Assembly (NCBI GenBank): GCA_947623305.1
Contig: CANQGQ010000011.1
Location: 1 to 64,000, forward strand
Direction: 5' to 3'
DNA: 64,000 nucleotides
Source of the DNA: an uncultured Alistipes sp.
Lineage (GTDB): Bacteria; Bacteroidota; Bacteroidia; Bacteroidales; Rikenellaceae
Positions 23,919 through 32,525 of this stretch are shown in pieces (positions within the stretch are counted from its first letter, which is position 1; each line of letters opens with the position of its first letter). The position numbers and the translations under genes were made by a program. Under the pieces are notes generated by a model. That model saw only the letters and a list, made by a program, of their open reading frames with translations. It was not told the origin of the DNA and ran no database searches.

Positions 23919-25088
23919 TTACAAACACATTTCGAATATCTTTTCGATATCTTTCTGTTCCAACGGTTTGAATCCCGGCAGGATGCCGCCGGCACACGCC
24001 TTGCGGGCCATTACGGGAAAATCTTCGGCCTTGATGCCCACCTCCGTGAACGTACTTTTCAGTTGTAAAGTGTCGAACAGAAATTCCGAAAGTCGTTCGA
24101 TGCTCTCGTGCGCAATCGCCATCGGCTCCTTGTCTGCACGGATGCCGAAGACGTTCACGCCGAACTGCACGTACTTGGAAACCGTTCTCTCGTCTAAACA
24201 GTATTCCATCCAACGAGGCGTCAGGATGGCAAGCCCCAGACCGTGCGTAATGTCGTAAATGGCCGAAAGTTCGTGTTCCATCGGATGACAGCTCCACGCC
24301 TGTTGTTTGCCACCGTTCACAAAGCCGTTGATGGCCCACGAAGAAGTCCACATCAGATTGGCGCGCGCCTCGTAGTTTTCGGGCTCTTTCATCGCGATCG
24401 GAGCGTACTTGACGATCGTCTTCATCATGCCCTCCATGAAGCAGTCTAACATATAAAGGTCTTGCTCCATATTGAAATAGACTTCGATGATGTGCGACAA
24501 CATGTCGACTGCGCCGCAGGCCGTTTGGTAGGGGCTGACCGTGTAGGTGAGCGTGGGATCGAGAAACGAAACCTTCGGCAGCATCGCGGGAGCCAGCCGA
24601 CCGATTTTATCGTGCGTCTCGGGGTTGCTGATTACGCCGCCGCAATCCATTTCCGAACCGGTGGCCGCCAACGTCAACACCGTAACGATCGGGAGCGCCT
24701 TTTCGATCGGCGCCCGTTTTTCGTTGAGAAAGTCCCACGGGTCATGCTCGACACAAGCACCCGCCGCCATGAATTTGGTGGCGTCGATCGTGGAGCCGCC
24801 GCCCACGGCCAACAATACGTCGATCTTCTCCTCCTTGCAAATCCGCACACCGCGCCGCACGGATTCGATTCGCGGATTGGGCTCGATGCCCGAAAGTTCG
24901 AAAACCTCGAATCCGCCTTTTTTCAGTTCGGCTATAATTCTGTCATACAGCCCGATCCGCTTGATCGAACCGCCGCCGTAGGTCAACAGCACCCGTTTAC
25001 CGTATTTTCCGAGTTCTTCGCCCAAATGACCGAGCTGGTTCTCCCCGAAATAGACCTTCACGGGAATGTCATATACGAAACCGTTCAT
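23919..25088 (-). CDS. Iron-containing alcohol dehydrogenase (YqhD/butanol-dehydrogenase type)
   Basis: The 389-residue enzyme belongs to the group-III metal-dependent alcohol dehydrogenases that reduce aldehydes with NAD(P)H. Visible features are the nucleotide-binding GGGSTIDATKF (about residues 96-106), ATGSEMDCGGVISN, and metal ligands in AVDMLSHIIEVYF and SCHPMEHELSAIYDITHGLGLAI. It begins MNGFVYDIPVKVYFGENQL, as in YqhD/BdhA. The cupin/CMD gene follows at 22 bp, so the two form an operon. A promoter with an upstream pair of 21-bp-spaced direct repeats precedes it, recalling E. coli yqhD, which the AraC-type activator YqhC controls. No regulator gene is adjacent. Confidence 0.93.
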   Translation of the reverse strand: MNGFVYDIPVKVYFGENQLGHLGEELGKYGKRVLLTYGGGSIKRIGLYDRIIAELKKGGFEVFELSGIEPNPRIESVRRGVRICKEEKIDVLLAVGGGSTIDATKFMAAGACVEHDPWDFLNEKRAPIEKALPIVTVLTLAATGSEMDCGGVISNPETHDKIGRLAPAMLPKVSFLDPTLTYTVSPYQTACGAVDMLSHIIEVYFNMEQDLYMLDCFMEGMMKTIVKYAPIAMKEPENYEARANLMWTSSWAINGFVNGGKQQAWSCHPMEHELSAIYDITHGLGLAILTPRWMEYCLDERTVSKYVQFGVNVFGIRADKEPMAIAHESIERLSEFLFDTLQLKSTFTEVGIKAEDFPVMARKACAGGILPGFKPLEQKDIEKIFEMCL

Positions 25089-25260
25089 AATTTCGAATGT
25101 TTTTTAATTAAGTTAAACCTATTGTTTCTATTTATCTTATCGTCTGTGCATCGGTCGCGCAACGGAATTTCAATTTTTCATCCTGCGCGTTTTCCGTCGG
25201 GTTCCGTCAATTTCCACGCCACCGTATCTCTTCCCGATCAATTCTTCTGATTCCTATTGG

Positions 25261-25329
25261 CAAAGATAGCAAGTATTTGCTTGTCCGCACCTAACCGGAT
25301 TACGGATTAGATAACCTGAATTACGGATT
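25261..25329 (-). promoter_or_regulatory. Promoter and direct-repeat operator of the alcohol dehydrogenase operon
   Basis: On the minus strand the -7 box TATCTTTG is at 25268-25261; no good -33 box follows. ATTACGGATT occurs twice on the plus strand, at 25299-25308 and 25320-25329, exactly 21 bp (two helical turns) apart, at about -45 to -75 relative to the start site. A weak -33 plus tandem 21-bp-spaced half-sites is the classic layout of AraC-family activator sites. The regulator is not in the window. Confidence 0.5.
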
Positions 25330-25350
25330 GCCTCCGCATCGAACGCTCCA

Positions 25351-25403
25351 TTTGCGGCAATATCGACCGGCAGGGTAGGGCCTACCCATCCACGAGCCGC
25401 AAA
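25351..25403. repeat. Nested inverted repeat downstream of meaB
   Basis: TTTGCGGC (25351-25358) and GCCGCAAA (25396-25403) bracket a second stem, GGGTAG/CTACCC (25373-25378 and 25382-25387) with a 3-nt loop. It has no T-tract, so it is not a standard terminator; it may stabilise the meaB mRNA end or be a protein site. Confidence 0.35.
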
Positions 25404-25474
25404 CGACGCCGCTCACGACTGGAAAACAGAACTACTATTATTATACTCGCGAGCAGACGTGAAACCGCCCTTCG

Positions 25475-26593
25475 CTACGCTTTATCGCGATTGAAATAGA
25501 GTTCCAACAACTCCTTGGCCGCAATGAACGAAGATAGACGATTGTTCAACACCTGCTGCTCGTACTCGCCGATGCGCTCGTCGATGACCGGCGAGCGATA
25601 AAACGAATTGCGCAGAGCTTCGTTGATGCTTTCGTACATCCAATATTTGTTCTGCCGGTTGCGGTTGAGCTGGAAATAACCGTTTTTTTCCGTATGTTCC
25701 AGATAGGATTCCACACCTTTCCATACTTCTTCCAGACCGGCCCGCGTTACCGACGAGGCCGTATATACACAAGGATGCCATCCCGATTCGGGAACGGGGA
25801 AAAGCCGCAAAGCACTTTGGAATTGCGTGCGGGCCAGTTCCGCCTTATGGATATTTTCGCCGTCGGCCTTCGTGATGACCATCAGATCGGCCATCTCCAT
25901 GATGCCCCGTTTAATACCCTGCAACTCGTCGCCCGCACCGGAAATCTGCAACAGCATAAACAAATCGACCATCGAATGCACCGCCGTTTCGGACTGTCCG
26001 ACCCCTACCGTTTCGATGAAGATGACATCGAATCCGGCGGCTTCGCACAGCACGATCGTCTCGCGGGTCTTGCGTGCCACGCCTCCCAGCGAACCGGCCG
26101 AAGGGGAGGGACGGATGAATACGTCGGGATTGTGGCAGATGCTCTCCATACGGGTTTTATCGCCGAGAATCGAACCGCCGCTGCGTTCCGACGAAGGGTC
26201 GATCGCCAGCACGGCCAATTTGTGATGCAGCGAGGTTACCATACCGCCGATCGCCTCGATGAAGGTCGACTTGCCGGCGCCCGGCACGCCCGTTATCCCG
26301 ATACGGATGGATTTGCCGGCATGCGGCAGGCAGCGTTCGATGATCTCCTGCGCTTTGGCATAATGTTCGGGATTGTTCGATTCGATAAGCGTAATGGCTT
26401 GCGACAAGACGGGAATATTGCCGGAACGAATTCCCGCAACATAATCGTCGACGGAGAGTTCCCGTTTCTTGCGACGCGTGAAATAAGGGTTTACGATCGG
26501 TTGGTCTTCGACCCCGTCCGCAACATTCAACGCGGTGTCGTGGTGGGTATCGGCGTACTCTTTTTCGTAGTGAGCTATTTTCGAGAAATTCAT
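25475..26593 (-). CDS. meaB: Methylmalonyl-CoA mutase-associated GTPase MeaB
   Basis: This 372-residue G3E-family GTPase chaperones and protects adenosylcobalamin-dependent methylmalonyl-CoA mutase. The P-loop is GVPGAGKSTF (102-111), followed by LAVLAIDPSSERSGGSILGDKTRM, the switch region IFIETVGVGQSE and the guanine-specificity motif ITKADGEN. The C-terminus has the dimerisation helix region. The mutase genes are not in the window, but the epimerase and decarboxylase of the same succinate-propionate route start 0.7 kb away on the other strand. The gene for a thioredoxin-fold protein ends 42 bp upstream. Confidence 0.95.
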   Translation of the reverse strand: MNFSKIAHYEKEYADTHHDTALNVADGVEDQPIVNPYFTRRKKRELSVDDYVAGIRSGNIPVLSQAITLIESNNPEHYAKAQEIIERCLPHAGKSIRIGITGVPGAGKSTFIEAIGGMVTSLHHKLAVLAIDPSSERSGGSILGDKTRMESICHNPDVFIRPSPSAGSLGGVARKTRETIVLCEAAGFDVIFIETVGVGQSETAVHSMVDLFMLLQISGAGDELQGIKRGIMEMADLMVITKADGENIHKAELARTQFQSALRLFPVPESGWHPCVYTASSVTRAGLEEVWKGVESYLEHTEKNGYFQLNRNRQNKYWMYESINEALRNSFYRSPVIDERIGEYEQQVLNNRLSSFIAAKELLELYFNRDKA

Positions 26594-26635
26594 GGTGTAT
26601 GCAAAGCGGCGGGGCAGACCCGCCTTTCGAAGATT

Positions 26636-27103
26636 CTATTGTGCAGTCGATACGATTTTTTCGGTCATCCGGAGCGGATTGCCCTGCCACAACACCCGAT
26701 TTTTGGCATCGGTCAACAGGCTGAACGGAACATAATTCACCCCGAAACTCTTGAAGATTTTCCCATCCGCATCGAACGCGACGGTCATTCGCGGCGAATG
26801 ATAGGGAGCCATGAGCGGAGCGATTTTCGATTCGTCGTCGCGGGTAACGACGATCACCCGCAAGCGGTCATCCGCTTCCATCAAAGCGTACAGGTGTTCG
26901 AGCGTTTGCTCGCAAACGGGATTCGACACGGTGAAAAAGGTCAGAACAGTCAACGGTGCCGATGCAGGACGAACGCCGTCGAGCCATGCTTCCGCCCGAA
27001 TCTCGGAAACTTTCTGACCCAATGCAGCATTTTGCGCCTGCAGCGGGAAAGCCGAAATCATCCATACGACCAAGAGCGACCAAAAAAATCCCTGTTTTTT
27101 CAT
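26636..27103 (-). CDS. Exported thioredoxin-fold protein lacking a CxxC motif
   Basis: The 155-residue product has a signal peptide (about residues 1-23, ending PLQAQ) and a TlpA/peroxiredoxin-like fold: LTVLTFFTVSNPVCEQTLEHLYAL, then RLRVIVVTRDDESK and the cis-proline region NYVPFSLLTDAKNRVLW. Only one cysteine is present near the active-site position (NPVCEQ), so disulfide exchange of the usual kind is unlikely; a peroxidatic or structural role is possible. It precedes meaB on the same strand. A TAACTTCG sequence at 27133-27126 (minus strand) may be its -7 box. Confidence 0.65.
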   Translation of the reverse strand: MKKQGFFWSLLVVWMISAFPLQAQNAALGQKVSEIRAEAWLDGVRPASAPLTVLTFFTVSNPVCEQTLEHLYALMEADDRLRVIVVTRDDESKIAPLMAPYHSPRMTVAFDADGKIFKSFGVNYVPFSLLTDAKNRVLWQGNPLRMTEKIVSTAQ

Positions 27104-27182
27104 AACCCTGAATCTTTTCTTTGGCGAAGTTACGAAATTTTTGTCTTATTTGGCAACAGTCGAAATTTTTCGGTCGCAAACG

Positions 27183-27214
27183 CTTGGGGATTCCCGAAGA
27201 TTGATTTATCTTTG
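27183..27214 (+). promoter_or_regulatory. Promoter of the methylmalonyl-CoA decarboxylase operon
   Basis: CTTG at 27183-27186 and TATCTTTG at 27207-27214 with 20 bp between them match the Bacteroidetes consensus. The predicted start is near 27221, giving a leader of about 50 nt before the epimerase ATG. Confidence 0.65.
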
Positions 27215-27273
27215 TATGCTCTGAAAAGGGGCGATATTGCAACGAAAAAATTCATCAATCAACTTTTCAAACC

Positions 27274-27684
27274 ATGAAAGTATCTCATATCGAACATCTC
27301 GGCATCGCCGTGAACAGCCTCGACGAAGCGATTCCCTATTGGGAAAACGTACTCGGGCTGAAATGTTACGCCATCGAAGAGGTCGCTGACCAGAAAGTCC
27401 GTACGGCTTTCTTCCTGCTGGGGCAGACCAAGATCGAATTGCTCGAACCCACCTCCGAGGATTCGACGATCGCCAAATACATCGAGAAGCGCGGCGTAGG
27501 CATCCATCACATGGCGCTGGCCTGCGAAAACATCGAGGAGCAGCTGGCCGATGCCGAAGCCAAGGGAATCCGTCTGATCGACGCGACTCCGCGCAAGGGC
27601 GCCGAAGGCATGACCATCGCTTTCCTGCATCCCAAATCGACCCAGGGCATTCTGACGGAACTTTGCGAAAACAAAAACAAATAA
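27274..27684 (+). CDS. mce: Methylmalonyl-CoA epimerase
   Basis: The 136-residue enzyme interconverts (R)- and (S)-methylmalonyl-CoA. It is a glyoxalase/VOC-fold protein, with the metal-ligand histidine in IEHLGIAVNSLDEAIPYW, KIELLEPTSEDS with a ligand glutamate and GVGIHHMALACENI with the second histidine; the final glutamate lies in ILTELCENK. The length is standard. It opens the operon epimerase-mmdA-oadG-like-mmdC-mmdB and is 9 bp ahead of mmdA, placing it between the mutase and the decarboxylase in propionate formation. Confidence 0.95.
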   Translation: MKVSHIEHLGIAVNSLDEAIPYWENVLGLKCYAIEEVADQKVRTAFFLLGQTKIELLEPTSEDSTIAKYIEKRGVGIHHMALACENIEEQLADAEAKGIRLIDATPRKGAEGMTIAFLHPKSTQGILTELCENKNK

Positions 27685-27693
27685 TCCGAAGCT

Positions 27694-29259
27694 ATGAGCG
27701 AGATTCAGCATAAAATCAATCAACTGATCGAGAACCGCGAGACCGCCCGGCTCGGCGGCGGACAGAAGGCGATCGACAAACAACACGAAAGAGGCAAATA
27801 CACGGCCCGCGAACGCATCCAGATGCTGCTCGACGAAGGCAGTTTCGAAGAGTTCGACATGTTCGTTACGCATCGCTGCTACGACTTCGGCATGGAGAAG
27901 AAACATACGTTCGGCGACGGCGTCGTAACCGGTTACGGTACGATCGACGGACGTTTGGTCTATGTTTTCGCACAGGATTTCACGGTTTCGGCCGGTTCGC
28001 TTTCGTTGTCGATGTCGGACAAAATCTGCAAGGTCATGGATATGGCCCTGCGCAACGGTGCGCCCTGCATCGGCATGAACGATTCGGGTGGCGCCCGTAT
28101 CCAGGAAGGGGTCAACGCATTGGCCGGTTATGCGAATATCTTCCAACGGAACGTGATGTCGTCGGGCGTCATTCCGCAGATTTCGGCCATCTTCGGCCCG
28201 TGTGCGGGCGGTGCGGTCTATTCGCCGGCCCTGACCGACTTCATCATCATGAAGAAAGAGACCTCGAACATGTTCCTGACCGGCCCGAAAGTCGTGAAAA
28301 CCGTAACAGGCGAAGACGTAACGCAGGAACAGTTGGGCGGTGCACGTATGCACACGACCAAATCGGGCGTAGCGCAGTTCGCCGTCGATACCGAAGAAGA
28401 GGGCATCGCGTTGATCCGCAAGTTGCTCTCCTATATGCCGCAGAACAACATGGAGGATGCGCCGTTGGCCGTCTGCACAGATAAAATCACCCGTTTGGAG
28501 GATTCGCTCAACGAAATCATTCCGGACAACGACAACAAGCCGTACGACATGGCCGAAGTCATCCGCGCGATCGTCGATAACGGCGAATACCTCGAATCTG
28601 CGGCCGGTTTCGCCAAGAACATCATCACCTGCTTCGCCCGTTTCAACGGACAGTCAGTGGGCATCATCGCCAACCAGCCCAAATTCATGGCCGGCGTGCT
28701 CGACATCAATGCCAGCCGCAAAGCCGCCCGCTTCGTCCGGTTCTGCGACGCCTTCAACATTCCGCTCGTTACGTTGGTCGATGTTCCGGGCTTCCTGCCG
28801 GGCACGACGCAGGAATACGGCGGTGTCATCACGCACGGTGCGAAACTGCTCTTCGCTTACTGCGAAGCCACGGTGCCGAAGATTACCGTTACGCTGCGCA
28901 AGGCGTACGGCGGTGCCTATATCGTCATGTCGTCCAAGCACATACGGGGCGACATCAACTACGCTTGGCCGTCGGCCGAAATCGCAGTCATGGGTGCCAG
29001 CGGTGCCGTCGAGGTGCTCTATGGAAAGGATCTGAAGGAGCTGGCCGACAAACCCGAAGAACGCGCTACGTTCATCGCCGAGAAGGTCAAGGAGTACAAC
29101 GACAAGTTCTCCAACCCGTACAATGCCGCCCGTTACGGCTACATCGACGATGTGATCGAACCGCGCAATACGCGTTTCCGCATCATCCGTGCCTTGCAGT
29201 CCCTGGCGACCAAACGGTTGCAGAATCCGCCAAAGAAGCACTCGAATATCCCCTTGTAA
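27694..29259 (+). CDS. mmdA: Methylmalonyl-CoA decarboxylase alpha subunit (carboxyltransferase)
   Basis: This 521-residue subunit transfers the carboxyl group of methylmalonyl-CoA to biotin, giving propionyl-CoA. It shows the carboxyltransferase family features: [24 protein letters not shown] at the start, [59 protein letters not shown] and [17 protein letters not shown]. Homologues include propionyl-CoA carboxylase beta subunits, but the following sodium-pump genes make the decarboxylase role more likely. It lies 9 bp after the epimerase gene and 11 bp before the small membrane subunit gene. Confidence 0.93.
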   Translation: MSEIQHKINQLIENRETARLGGGQKAIDKQHERGKYTARERIQMLLDEGSFEEFDMFVTHRCYDFGMEKKHTFGDGVVTGYGTIDGRLVYVFAQDFTVSAGSLSLSMSDKICKVMDMALRNGAPCIGMNDSGGARIQEGVNALAGYANIFQRNVMSSGVIPQISAIFGPCAGGAVYSPALTDFIIMKKETSNMFLTGPKVVKTVTGEDVTQEQLGGARMHTTKSGVAQFAVDTEEEGIALIRKLLSYMPQNNMEDAPLAVCTDKITRLEDSLNEIIPDNDNKPYDMAEVIRAIVDNGEYLESAAGFAKNIITCFARFNGQSVGIIANQPKFMAGVLDINASRKAARFVRFCDAFNIPLVTLVDVPGFLPGTTQEYGGVITHGAKLLFAYCEATVPKITVTLRKAYGGAYIVMSSKHIRGDINYAWPSAEIAVMGASGAVEVLYGKDLKELADKPEERATFIAEKVKEYNDKFSNPYNAARYGYIDDVIEPRNTRFRIIRALQSLATKRLQNPPKKHSNIPL

Positions 29260-29270
29260 ACGATTGAGCC

Positions 29271-29621
29271 ATGAAAATGTTATTGGTAACGGACTGGGGA
29301 TGGTCGGAGATGTTGTGGGTGGCGCTCATCAGCATTTGCCTGGTATTCATCGTGCTGGCCTTGCTGGTTTTCATCATGAAGTTGTTCGGATTCGTCTTCA
29401 CGCGCCAGCAAGCGGCCGCAGCAAGGACGGCAGCCGCTCCCATAACCACGGGACAGCTTCATGAAGAGGAAATTGCAGCCATCGTCGCCGCGCTCGCCCT
29501 TTTCAAGGCGGAGATGCACGACCGTGAATCGGAAGTATTGACCATCCAAAGTATCAAACGCGCCTACTCGCCGTGGAACTCGAAAATCCACGGTCTGACC
29601 CGGGTGCCTGACAAAAAATAA
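29271..29621 (+). CDS. OadG-like small membrane subunit of the decarboxylase
   Basis: The 116-residue protein has one N-terminal transmembrane helix (about residues 13-37, WVALISICLVFIVLALLVFIM) and a charged C-terminal tail, the plan of OadG/MmdD subunits that assemble the complex on the membrane. The tail (HEEEIAAIVAALALFKAEMHD) resembles the conserved E..AAI.AA..L motif of this family. It sits between the alpha and biotin-carrier genes, where this subunit is expected in Bacteroidetes. Its calculated role is assembly or stabilisation of the alpha-beta interface. Confidence 0.82.
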   Translation: MKMLLVTDWGWSEMLWVALISICLVFIVLALLVFIMKLFGFVFTRQQAAAARTAAAPITTGQLHEEEIAAIVAALALFKAEMHDRESEVLTIQSIKRAYSPWNSKIHGLTRVPDKK

Positions 29622-29635
29622 GCATTGCAAACGTC

Positions 29636-30097
29636 ATGAAAAATTACTCGCTGAAAATCAACGGACAAAATTACGACGTGCAGATCGACAACGTGAACGA
29701 AAATTCGACCTTGGCTCACGTATCGGTCAACGGCACGCCCTACGAGGTGGAAATTGCAGGTGCCGAACGCACTGCTGCAACCAAGCCCCAGGTCGCACCC
29801 GCTCCCAAAGAGGCCAACAGCGCCAAAATTACGCCTGCAACGGCCACGCCGTCGCCTCGCATCGCAGCCGCGGCGCCGACTTCGGGCAGCGTCGTGAAAT
29901 GCCCGCTCCCGGGTACGGTGTTGAGCATCAACGTCGCTGTCGGAGACAAAGTCGCACCCGGACAAAACCTCGTGGTGCTCGAAGCCATGAAGATGGAAAA
30001 CAATATCGACGCTGACCGTGCCGGTGTCGTCAAACAGATCTTCGTTCAGCAAGGCGCCACGGTGATGGAGGGGGACAATCTGCTTGTTATCGAATAG
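29636..30097 (+). CDS. mmdC: Biotin carrier subunit of methylmalonyl-CoA decarboxylase
   Basis: The 153-residue protein ends in a biotinyl domain with the biotinylation motif [15 protein letters not shown] (Lys near residue 119). The N-terminal part ([14 protein letters not shown]) is a small beta domain, and an Ala/Pro-rich flexible linker (about 45-80) joins the two, letting the biotin arm swing between the alpha and beta subunits. It starts 14 bp after the small membrane subunit gene and ends 2 bp before mmdB. Confidence 0.93.
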   Translation: MKNYSLKINGQNYDVQIDNVNENSTLAHVSVNGTPYEVEIAGAERTAATKPQVAPAPKEANSAKITPATATPSPRIAAAAPTSGSVVKCPLPGTVLSINVAVGDKVAPGQNLVVLEAMKMENNIDADRAGVVKQIFVQQGATVMEGDNLLVIE

Positions 30098-30099
30098 TT

Positions 30100-31311
30100 A
30101 TGGGTACGCTGTCAGTTGCATCCTCGAACTTCGTCGGGGAGAGCATTCAAAAATTCGTCGAATCCACGGGTCTCGTCGGATTCTTCGGAGCGATGGGGTG
30201 GACCAACATCGTCATGATCGGTGTGGCCTTCTTCCTGCTCTATCTGGCGATCCGCCATAAATTCGAACCGCTGTTGCTGTTCACTATCGCATTCGGCATG
30301 TTGCTTACCAACCTGCCCGGAGCGAATCTCTATCATGCGGAGCTTTTTGCCGAAGGCCATGTGCATTGGGGCAATTTCGTCGCTCAGGCCGGTTTGCTCG
30401 ATTACCTCTATTTGGGCGTCAAGTTAGGCATCTATCCCTGTCTGATATTCGTCGGGGTAGGGGCTATGACCGATTTCGGCCCGCTCATCGCCAACCCAAA
30501 AAGTTTTCTGTTGGGAGCGGCCGCCCAGATCGGTATCTTCATCACGTTCCTCGGCGCTTTCGCCTTGGGATTCACGCCCGAACAGGCCGGTTCCATCGGC
30601 ATCATCGGCGGTGCGGACGGCCCGACGGCCATCTATCTGACCTCGAAACTCGCGCCCGAATTGCTCGGCCCGATCGCTGTGGCGGCCTATTCCTACATGG
30701 CGCTCGTGCCCGTGATCCAGCCGCCCATCATGAAGATGCTGACCACCAAGAAAGAACGCGCCATCAAGATGAAAACCTTGCGGCCGGTTTCGAAATTGGA
30801 GCGGATTCTTTTCCCGATCATCATCGCCGTCATCATTTCGCTCTTGTTGCCGAGCGCCGCTCCGCTTATCGGATGCCTGATGCTGGGTAACTTGATGAAA
30901 GAGTGCGGTGTTGTCGACCGATTGAGCAAAACCGTACAAAACGAACTGATGAACATCGTCGTGATTTTCCTTGGTCTGACAGTGGGTGCTACGGCAACGG
31001 CCGAAGCCTTCTTCAATGGACGTACACTGGGAATTCTCGTTTTGGGCGTATTGGCATTCGGCATCGGTACGGCAAGCGGTGTCCTGCTGGCCAAACTGAT
31101 GAACTTGTTCGTCAAGGACGGGCAAAAAATCAATCCGTTGATCGGTGCGTCGGGCGTATCGGCCGTTCCGATGGCTGCACGCGTCGCCCAAACGGTCGGT
31201 CAGCAAGAAAATCCGAGCAACTTCCTGTTGATGCACGCCATGGGCCCGAATGTGGCCGGCGTCGTCGGTTCGGCAGTAGCTGCGGGTATTCTGCTTTCGT
31301 TCCTCGGATAG
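30100..31311 (+). CDS. mmdB: Sodium-pumping decarboxylase beta subunit
   Basis: This 403-residue membrane protein decarboxylates carboxybiotin and couples it to sodium export. It has about nine to eleven hydrophobic helices and the OadB-family signatures [38 protein letters not shown] (conserved Asp) and the C-terminal [18 protein letters not shown] with [15 protein letters not shown]. It is the last gene of the operon and a terminator follows 19 bp after its stop. The start at 30100 follows mmdC by 2 bp, indicating coupling. Confidence 0.95.
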   Translation: MGTLSVASSNFVGESIQKFVESTGLVGFFGAMGWTNIVMIGVAFFLLYLAIRHKFEPLLLFTIAFGMLLTNLPGANLYHAELFAEGHVHWGNFVAQAGLLDYLYLGVKLGIYPCLIFVGVGAMTDFGPLIANPKSFLLGAAAQIGIFITFLGAFALGFTPEQAGSIGIIGGADGPTAIYLTSKLAPELLGPIAVAAYSYMALVPVIQPPIMKMLTTKKERAIKMKTLRPVSKLERILFPIIIAVIISLLLPSAAPLIGCLMLGNLMKECGVVDRLSKTVQNELMNIVVIFLGLTVGATATAEAFFNGRTLGILVLGVLAFGIGTASGVLLAKLMNLFVKDGQKINPLIGASGVSAVPMAARVAQTVGQQENPSNFLLMHAMGPNVAGVVGSAVAAGILLSFLG

Positions 31312-31329
31312 CCCGATTCGGAACTCCAG

Positions 31330-31363
31330 AAAAGGCAGGACGGAAATTCGTCCTGCCTTTTTT
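31330..31363 (+). terminator. Intrinsic terminator of the decarboxylase operon
   Basis: AAAAGGCAGGACG pairs with CGTCCTGCCTTTT around a 6-nt loop (GAAATT), followed by further T residues. It begins 19 bp after the mmdB stop and separates the operon from the ribosomal protein genes. Confidence 0.88.
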
Positions 31364-31405
31364 GCCTATAACCCGCTCTTTTTTGATGTTTTTCATGCTT
31401 TTGTT

Positions 31406-31435
31406 TTTGCAGAACCGAAAAAATTCGTACCTTTG
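31406..31435 (+). promoter_or_regulatory. Promoter of the rplM-rpsI transcript
   Basis: TTTG at 31406-31409 and TACCTTTG at 31428-31435 (18 bp apart) fit the Bacteroidetes promoter. The start near 31442 leaves a leader of about 50 nt before the GTG start of rplM. Confidence 0.65.
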
Positions 31436-31493
31436 CGCACTCGCATAAATGCGGGAAAAGGATTACAACAAGTTAAATTAAACGTAAAACACA

Positions 31494-31949
31494 GTGGATT
31501 CATTAAGCTACAAGACTATCTCTGCCAATGCAGCGACCGTTACCAAAGAGTGGGTGCTGATCGATGCGAACGGCGAGGTATTGGGACGTCTTGCCTCGCA
31601 AATCGCCAAGATTCTTCGAGGTAAGAACAAGCCCTGCTACACTCCCCACGCGGATTGCGGCGACTATGTGGTCGTGATCAATGCCGAGAAAGTGAAGCTC
31701 ACGGGCAAAAAGATGACCGACAAGGTCTACACACGACACACGGGTTATCCCGGAGGCCAGCGTTATGCCACCCCCGCCGATTACCTGGCTAAAAAACCGA
31801 CGTTCCTGATCGAAAAAGCCGTCAAGGGCATGTTGCCCCGCACGCGATTGGGCGCCGTTCTTCTGAAAAATCTGAAGGTTTATGCCGGTGAGGAGCATCC
31901 TCATGCCGCACAGAGCCCGAAGACCGTCAAATTAAACGAAATCAAGTAA
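31494..31949 (+). CDS. rplM: 50S ribosomal protein L13
   Basis: The 151-residue protein binds 23S rRNA early in large-subunit assembly. It is recognised by WVLIDANGEVLGRLASQIAKIL, GDYVVVINAEKVKLTGKK, YTRHTGYPGG and MLPRTRLGAVLLKNLKVYAGEEHPHAAQ. The start codon is GTG at 31494, placing the family's MDSLSYKTISAN at the N-terminus. rpsI follows 9 bp later, the usual L13-S9 pair. Confidence 0.97.
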   Translation: MDSLSYKTISANAATVTKEWVLIDANGEVLGRLASQIAKILRGKNKPCYTPHADCGDYVVVINAEKVKLTGKKMTDKVYTRHTGYPGGQRYATPADYLAKKPTFLIEKAVKGMLPRTRLGAVLLKNLKVYAGEEHPHAAQSPKTVKLNEIK

Positions 31950-31958
31950 AAGAGTATT

Positions 31959-32345
31959 ATGGAAGTTGTAAACACCGTAGGTCGCCGTAAGGCTGCTGTG
32001 GCTCGCGTATTCGTGAAGCCGGGTAAGGGTCAGATTACGATCAACCATAAGGAGCTTGCCACCTATTTCCCGCTCGAGATTCTCCAGTTCCAGGTAAAAC
32101 AGCCGCTGCTGGCTACCAACACGGCCGAGAATTACGACATCGCCATCAATCTGGACGGCGGCGGCATCAAAGGTCAGGCAGAAGCTGCCCGTCTGGGCAT
32201 CGCACGCGCTCTTTGCGAGATCGACGCCGAGATGCGTCCGGTTCTGAAGAAAGCCGGATTCCTGACACGTGATCCTCGTGAGGTTGAACGTAAGAAGCCC
32301 GGTCAACCCGGAGCACGCCGCAAGTTCCAGTTCAGCAAGCGTTAA
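31959..32345 (+). CDS. rpsI: 30S ribosomal protein S9
   Basis: The 128-residue protein contains VGRRKAAVARVFVKPGKGQITIN, the LDGGGIKGQAEAARLGIARAL core and the C-terminal tail PGARRKFQFSKR, whose last Lys-Arg contacts P-site tRNA. Length is standard. It follows rplM by 9 bp. A 180-bp leader separates it from rpsB, so part of the transcript may be regulated independently. Confidence 0.97.
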   Translation: MEVVNTVGRRKAAVARVFVKPGKGQITINHKELATYFPLEILQFQVKQPLLATNTAENYDIAINLDGGGIKGQAEAARLGIARALCEIDAEMRPVLKKAGFLTRDPREVERKKPGQPGARRKFQFSKR

Positions 32346-32525
32346 TATCGCAGACGATCGGAATTTCGGCAAAGCACGGCGAGGTTTTCGAAACCGGAAC
32401 GACCGACAGTTCGAACTGTTATTACCTTTCGGTTGCCGAGCCGCGGAAAACCCCTCGGGATCGGAGCGATCCGCTACCCGTAGGGTTGCAGAAAAGAGAA
32501 TTAAAACAAACAAAACAGAATTAAC
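32346..32525 (+). promoter_or_regulatory. rpsB leader with candidate regulatory stems
   Basis: This 180-bp gap lacks a -33/-7 promoter and a terminator, so it is probably transcribed as the rpsB leader. It contains a 14-bp palindrome (ACAGTTCGAACTGT, 32406-32419) and a tight hairpin, GGATCG-GAG-CGATCC (32458-32472), before an A-rich start region. S2 is known to repress its own operon through a leader RNA in other bacteria; a similar role here is inference. Confidence 0.4.

Larger units (their letters stand above)
25089..25474. other. 386-bp intergenic region with promoter, repeats and a stem
   Basis: No gene is visible. Reading on the minus strand, the region carries the operon promoter of the alcohol dehydrogenase (-7 box at 25268-25261), direct repeats further upstream (25299-25329) and a potential stem (25351-25403), which also lies downstream of meaB. 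The leader from promoter to start codon is about 165 nt. Confidence 0.6.

Noticed and set aside
25694..27277. Open frame of 527 codons opposite meaB and the thioredoxin-fold gene
   Set aside because: It spans two real genes and their gap with no protein-like composition.
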